64,000 nucleotides of DNA from assembly GCF_002835805.1 (NCBI RefSeq), contig NZ_PISE01000013.1, positions 1-64,000 of the forward strand. Direction: 5' to 3'. The position numbers and the translations under genes were made by a program. Positions 59,834-64,000 of the stretch are shown one piece after another. How positions within the stretch are numbered: the first letter of the stretch is position 1; the number at the start of each line of letters is the position of its first letter. Below the pieces are notes generated by a model. The model did no database searches. It saw nothing but the letters and a program-made list of their open reading frames with translations, and was not told where the DNA came from. Origin of the DNA: Niallia nealsonii. GTDB taxonomy: Bacteria; Bacillota; Bacilli; Bacillales; Cytobacillaceae.

Positions 59834-60056
59834 TTAAAATAGTACAAGTGTTTTTAGATATTTTATTATTTTTATGAAATAATTTTTTTCTATTTATTAT
59901 ATTGTATGGGGAAGTATTGAAGGTTGGGTTCTTATAAAAAGAAGCTAACTATTTTCAGGTAGAGATTTTTTTAAGGATAAGGCTTTGTTAGCATATGAGG
60001 ATATGAGAGCCAAGTAACAGGGCCTATTTAGAAGAGAGAACAATGAGGTGGAAGAA

Positions 60057-60698
60057 ATGCAAGAAGATAAAATAACGGCATATATTGAGGCTTTGGTTCC
60101 GCAAAGAACAAAAGAGATAGAGGAAATTGAAAACTATGCCCATGATAATGATGTGCCGATTATGGAGCTTGTTGGTATAGAATCTTTGCTGCAGCTCTTA
60201 CGCATTCACAAGCCGAAAACAATTCTCGAAATAGGAACAGCGATTGGCTATTCAGCTATAAGAATGGCAGATGCTTTGCCAAATACTACAATAGTAACGG
60301 TTGAAAGAGATGAACAGCGTTATAAAATTGCCGAACAAAATGTGGCTAAGTTAAATAAACAAAAGCAAATTAAACTCATTTATGGGGATGCTTTTGAAGT
60401 GGAAAATTTAGTGGAGCAATACGGTCCATATGATGTATTATTTATTGATGCAGCCAAAAGTCAATACCGCAAATTTTTTGATATATATACAAAACAGCTT
60501 TCAGATGAAGGCATTATTTTCACCGATAATGTATTGTTTCACGGTTTAGTAGCCCAAAGCAATATTGAAAGCAGAAATGTTAGAGCATTAGTGCGGAAAA
60601 TTAACAATTATAACGAGTGGCTAATGAGTCATCCAGAGTATGAAACAGTCATTTTACCTGTTGGAGATGGAATAGCCATTAGCAAAAAGAGGAGATAA
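60057..60698 (+). CDS. trmR: tRNA 5-hydroxyuridine methyltransferase TrmR (YrrM)
   Basis: TrmR methylates ho5U-34 to mo5U using SAM. The 213-residue class I methyltransferase has motif I LEIGTAIGYSAIRMA, acidic VERDEQR, YGDAFE, the metal-binding DAAK and TDNVLFHG (catechol-methyltransferase type), and a C-terminal LPVGDGIAISKK. ATG at 60057 is chosen as GAGGTGG precedes it. Its stop overlaps the first ATG of trhP1, whose enzyme makes the substrate. Confidence 0.92.
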   Translation: MQEDKITAYIEALVPQRTKEIEEIENYAHDNDVPIMELVGIESLLQLLRIHKPKTILEIGTAIGYSAIRMADALPNTTIVTVERDEQRYKIAEQNVAKLNKQKQIKLIYGDAFEVENLVEQYGPYDVLFIDAAKSQYRKFFDIYTKQLSDEGIIFTDNVLFHGLVAQSNIESRNVRALVRKINNYNEWLMSHPEYETVILPVGDGIAISKKRR

Positions 60699-60700
60699 TG

Positions 60701-61630
60701 ATGAAGAAACCTGAACTATTAGTTACACCAAATCATGTTGATGATATACTGCCCCTTATAAAAAGTGGTGCAGATGCATTTGTAATAGGAGAGCAGAAGT
60801 TTGGACTTCGTTTAGCGGGTGAATTCAATCGTGAGGATGTAAAAAAGGCGATTGAATTAGCACATGCAAATGATAAAAAAGTGTATGTAGCAGTAAATGC
60901 TATTTTTCATAATGATAAAATGGATGATCTTTATGCTTATCTCCCATTTTTAAAGGAAGCAGGAGCAGATGCTGTTATTTATGGTGATCCTGCTGTTTTA
61001 ATGGTTGCTCGTGAAGCTGCTCCAGAATTAAAGCTTCATTGGAGCACAGAAACTACTGGAACCAATTGGTATACATGCAATTATTGGGGCAAAAAAGGTG
61101 CAAAAAGGGCGGTCTTAGCAAGAGAGCTCAGCATGGACAGCATTATTGAAATAAAAGAACATGCTGAAGTAGAAATTGAGATTCAAGTACATGGAATGAC
61201 GACAATGTTTCAGTCAAAACGCTCTCTTTTGAAACATTATTTTCAATATCAAGGAAAAGAGCAAGAAATGGATGAACAAAGAACGGAAAAAGATTTATTT
61301 TTACATGATAAAGAAAGAGAAAATAAATATCCAATCTTTGAAGATGAAAATGGCACTCATATTATGAGTCCTAATGATATTTGCATTGTAGATGAAATGC
61401 AAGATTTAATCGAGGCAGGCATTGATTCCTTTAAAATTGATGGGTTATTAAAAGACTCTTCTTATATCGAAAAAGTAACAAGCATTTACCGAAAAGCTAT
61501 TGATATGTGTGTAGATGATCCAGATCAGTATGAGGAAGAAAAAGATTCTTTCCTTGCAGAAATCGAAAAAATTCAGCCAGTAAATAGACCACTTGATACA
61601 GGATTTTTCTTTAAGGAAACTGTTTATTAA
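60701..61630 (+). CDS. trhP1: tRNA hydroxylation protein TrhP1 (YrrN), U32 peptidase family
   Basis: TrhP1 and TrhP2 together hydroxylate U34 of tRNA in a prephenate-dependent reaction. The 309-residue protein is the shorter U32-type partner: KPELLVTPNHVDDILPLIKSGADAFVIG at the start, AVLARELSMDSIIEIK, HGMTTMFQSKRSLL where TrhP2 has its Cys cluster, and FKIDGLLKDSSYIEKV. ATG at 60701 is better spaced from GAGGAG than the ATG at 60698 that overlaps the trmR stop. Confidence 0.92.
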   Translation: MKKPELLVTPNHVDDILPLIKSGADAFVIGEQKFGLRLAGEFNREDVKKAIELAHANDKKVYVAVNAIFHNDKMDDLYAYLPFLKEAGADAVIYGDPAVLMVAREAAPELKLHWSTETTGTNWYTCNYWGKKGAKRAVLARELSMDSIIEIKEHAEVEIEIQVHGMTTMFQSKRSLLKHYFQYQGKEQEMDEQRTEKDLFLHDKERENKYPIFEDENGTHIMSPNDICIVDEMQDLIEAGIDSFKIDGLLKDSSYIEKVTSIYRKAIDMCVDDPDQYEEEKDSFLAEIEKIQPVNRPLDTGFFFKETVY

Positions 61631-61654
61631 GAAGGGAAAAGGAGGAAAGAGCAT

Positions 61655-62923
61655 ATGACAATCGTTAAAAATCCAATATCTGAAATAAGAGATGGAAAAA
61701 GAGTGATCGTTAAAAAGCCAGAATTATTGGCTCCCGCAGGAAACTTAGAAAAGTTAAAGATTGCTGTTGCTTATGGGGCAGATGCAGTATTTATTGGCGG
61801 CCAGGAATATGGACTACGTTCCAATGCAGGTAATTTCACTTTTGCTGAAATGAAAGAAGGAGTGGAATTCGCTAAAGAATATAATGCAAAAGTGTATGTA
61901 ACAACAAATATTTTTGCACATAATGAGAATATTGATGGATTAGAAGATTATTTAGCAGGATTACAAGATGCTGGGGTACATGGAATTATCGTTGCCGATC
62001 CATTAATTATTGAAACATGCCGCAGGGTAGCTCCAGAAGTTGAAGTGCATTTAAGTACACAACAATCACTTTCTAACTGGAAAGCTGTGCAATATTGGAA
62101 AGAAGAAGGATTAGAGCGTGTCGTTTTAGCACGGGAAACAAGTGCTGAAGAAATTATCGAAATGAAAGAAAAAGTCGATATTGAGATTGAGACATTTATC
62201 CATGGTGCAATGTGTATTGCATACTCTGGAAGATGTACATTGAGCAACCACATGACTGCACGTGATTCAAACAGGGGCGGATGCTGCCAAAGCTGCCGCT
62301 GGGATTATGATTTATATAAATTAGAGGATAATAAAGAAAATCCTTTATTTGCAAATGAAGATTCTCCATTTGCAATGAGTCCAAAGGATTTAAAATTAAT
62401 TGAATCCATTCCTGGCATGATTGAAATCGGCATTGATAGTTTAAAAATCGAAGGAAGAATGAAATCTATCCATTATATTGCTACAGTAGTAAGTGTATAT
62501 CGCAAAGTTATTGATGCCTATTGTGCTGATCCAGATAATTTTGTTATTAATGAAGAATGGTTAAAAGAACTGGATAAATGTGCAAATCGGGAGACAGCTC
62601 CTGCCTTTTTTGAAGGACAACCAGGATATGAAGAGCAAATGTTTGGCAATCATAGCAAAAAGACAACTTTTGATTTTGCTGGATTAGTGCTTGATTATGA
62701 TGCAGAAACACAAATTGTAACATTGCAGCAACGCAATCATTTTAAAACAGGACAAGAATTAGAGTTTTTTGGTCCGGAAATCAATAATTTTACAATGGTT
62801 GTAGATACAATTTGGGATGAAAATGGAGAAGTTTTGGATGCGGCAAGACATCCGATGCAAATCGTAAAATTTAAAGTAGACCATCCTGTGTTTCCTAATA
62901 ACATGATGCGAAAGGAGCTCTAA
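61655..62923 (+). CDS. trhP2: tRNA hydroxylation protein TrhP2 (YrrO), U32 peptidase family
   Basis: The 422-residue partner of TrhP1 in forming 5-hydroxyuridine at tRNA position 34. The U32 core shows [40 protein letters not shown], the Cys residues of [12 protein letters not shown] and GGCCQSCRW that are expected to hold an Fe-S cluster, [12 protein letters not shown], and a C-terminal beta-barrel (about 340-422). AAAGGAGG precedes the ATG. Separated from trhP1 by 24 bp. Confidence 0.94.
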   Translation: MTIVKNPISEIRDGKRVIVKKPELLAPAGNLEKLKIAVAYGADAVFIGGQEYGLRSNAGNFTFAEMKEGVEFAKEYNAKVYVTTNIFAHNENIDGLEDYLAGLQDAGVHGIIVADPLIIETCRRVAPEVEVHLSTQQSLSNWKAVQYWKEEGLERVVLARETSAEEIIEMKEKVDIEIETFIHGAMCIAYSGRCTLSNHMTARDSNRGGCCQSCRWDYDLYKLEDNKENPLFANEDSPFAMSPKDLKLIESIPGMIEIGIDSLKIEGRMKSIHYIATVVSVYRKVIDAYCADPDNFVINEEWLKELDKCANRETAPAFFEGQPGYEEQMFGNHSKKTTFDFAGLVLDYDAETQIVTLQQRNHFKTGQELEFFGPEINNFTMVVDTIWDENGEVLDAARHPMQIVKFKVDHPVFPNNMMRKEL

Positions 62924-62927
62924 TTGC

Positions 62928-63563
62928 ATGCAACGTAAACCAGTTGTAATTGGGGTCGCCGGCGGATCTGGTTCAGGGAAAACGAGCGTCTCTAAAGCAG
63001 TTTTTGAAAGCTTTAATGATCATTCTATTTTAATGATTGAACAAGACTTTTATTATAAAGATCAAACAAATTTGCCTTTTGAAGAAAGGTTGAAAACAAA
63101 TTATGATCACCCACTGGCATTTGACACAGAGCTGTTGATCGATCATATTGAGAAGTTGCTTCGTTATGAAACAATAGAAAAGCCTGTATATGACTATAAT
63201 ATTCATACGAGATCGAAAGAGACGATCACTGTAGAGCCAAAAGATGTTATCATTATTGAGGGAATTTTGATTTTAGAGGATGAGAGACTTCGTGATCTGA
63301 TGGATATTAAATTGTTTGTCGATACAGATGCTGATCTAAGGATTATTAGAAGATTAAAAAGAGACATTCAGGATCGTGGACGGACAATGGATTCTGTTAT
63401 TGATCAATATGTTAATGTTGTTCGGCCAATGCATAATCAATTTATCGAGCCAACTAAAAGATATGCAGATATCATTATTCCAGAAGGTGGACAAAATCAT
63501 GTTGCCATTGATTTAATGGTAACCAAAATACAAACAATCCTTGAACAAAAGTCACTTTTATGA
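62928..63563 (+). CDS. udk: Uridine kinase
   Basis: Udk phosphorylates uridine and cytidine for pyrimidine salvage. The 211-residue P-loop kinase has [50 protein letters not shown] and [12 protein letters not shown]. The ribosome site AAAGGAG lies inside the end of trhP2, so it is part of the same transcription unit. greA follows, as in B. subtilis. Confidence 0.97.
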   Translation: MQRKPVVIGVAGGSGSGKTSVSKAVFESFNDHSILMIEQDFYYKDQTNLPFEERLKTNYDHPLAFDTELLIDHIEKLLRYETIEKPVYDYNIHTRSKETITVEPKDVIIIEGILILEDERLRDLMDIKLFVDTDADLRIIRRLKRDIQDRGRTMDSVIDQYVNVVRPMHNQFIEPTKRYADIIIPEGGQNHVAIDLMVTKIQTILEQKSLL

Positions 63564-63977
63564 AACAATAGCAGATAATAACCAGGCTTTCTGTTAAATT
63601 ACTTTGATGATTTTGGTTCATGAACCTCGTTAGCACTTATAAACGTTAAAAGGCCATGAGAAACATTTGTTATTTATGAATGAATCAAAAATTTTTTATC
63701 AATAGTCATTAGCGTAGCCAATAGATAAAATAATTTTTCATTTTTTAGGTTTATAAGGAATTTTCGTATAAATGATTCTATTCTTGGCAAGTTATGTATA
63801 TCATTACTATTACAAAATGAAAAAAGGGCTTTCTTTTTTCCGTAATACGTATTAAACTCTTCCTATTAGAATAAGTACGCGCGTCTTATCGGACGCGCTA
63901 AATTTCTTATACATAAAAAAACAACTATTCCTAAACAAAATGATTGTTATGGAAACTAGAAGGAGTGGAAGAACACA
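63564..63977. other. udk-greA intergenic region
   Basis: 414 bp without a recognisable gene. It contains the palindrome TAATACGTATTA (63843-63854) and a GC-rich hairpin GCGCGTC (63879-63885)/GACGCGC (63892-63898) with loop TTATCG and no T-run. A promoter for greA was not identified with confidence. Confidence 0.5.
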
Positions 63978-64000
63978 ATGGAAAAAGTATTTCCGATGAC
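63978..64000 (+). CDS. greA: Transcription elongation factor GreA (first codons only)
   Basis: The window ends after MEKVFPM, which matches the start of Bacillus GreA (EKVFPMT). GAAGGAGTGG precedes the ATG, and greA follows udk in B. subtilis. GreA rescues backtracked RNA polymerase. Confidence 0.8.

Overview
The window is a 64 kb piece of chromosome from a low-GC, endospore-forming member of the Bacillaceae. Gene order follows the spo0B-obg to udk-greA segment of the Bacillus subtilis chromosome almost gene for gene. Spo0B, SafA, BofC, SpoVB, KinB-like and YhcN-type proteins all point to a sporulating Bacillus relative. I cannot name the species. Almost all genes are housekeeping genes on the + strand; niaR, yrzE, spoVB, the yrvJ amidase, a sensor kinase and one putative spore-surface gene are on the - strand. 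No tRNA, rRNA, CRISPR array or intact IS element was seen.

Layout. 0.2-3.8 kb: spo0B, obgE, pheB, pheA. 3.9-10.0 kb: niaR and a spore-coat block (safA, CotS-like, YhcN-like lipoprotein, a degenerate SDR protein, bofC). 10.3-14.9 kb: ruvA, ruvB, queA, tgt, yajC. 15-18.4 kb: yrzE, yrbG, spoVB, comN. 18.8-27.2 kb: secDF, recJ, apt, relA, dtd. 27.3-32.6 kb: yrvJ, yrzK, T-box, hisS, aspS. 32.6-43.3 kb is the accessory part: an orphan KinB-type kinase, tcdA, a 464-bp palindromic composite, a yhcEFGHI-like ABC cluster with its own operator, rarA, then an N-acylamino acid racemase/OSBS plus an M20 deacylase. 43.9-50.1 kb: cymR, iscS (yrvO), mnmA, yrrB, recD2. 50.1-52.8 kb is a decayed region holding a spore-surface-type gene, a ruined NUMOD4/HNH endonuclease, a zinc-ribbon protein and YrzQ. 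53-64 kb: yrrI, T-box, alaS, ireB, ruvX, yrzB, mltG, trmR, trhP1, trhP2, udk and the first codons of greA.

How the genes work together. Much of the window serves tRNA. Queuosine (queA, tgt), 2-thiouridine (yrvO, mnmA), cyclic t6A (tcdA) and 5-methoxyuridine (trhP1, trhP2, trmR) modifications sit beside hisS, aspS, alaS and dtd, and two T-box leaders read tRNA charging. RelA adds the stringent response. A second theme is sporulation: phosphorelay (spo0B and perhaps the KinB-like kinase), coat (safA, CotS-like), SigK checkpoint (bofC), cortex (spoVB, YhcN-like).

Intergenic structure is unusually rich. Two families of palindromic repeats (four copies of one, about seven of the other) sit at gene boundaries and interrupt groups that are compact in B. 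subtilis (pheB/pheA, queA/tgt/yajC). The most notable single observations are a yrzE gene that seems to have no ATG, GTG or TTG start and probably begins at ATC; a terminator-like hairpin inside the first codons of the CotS-like gene; an SDR-family protein lacking its catalytic tyrosine; and the palindromic composite after tcdA.
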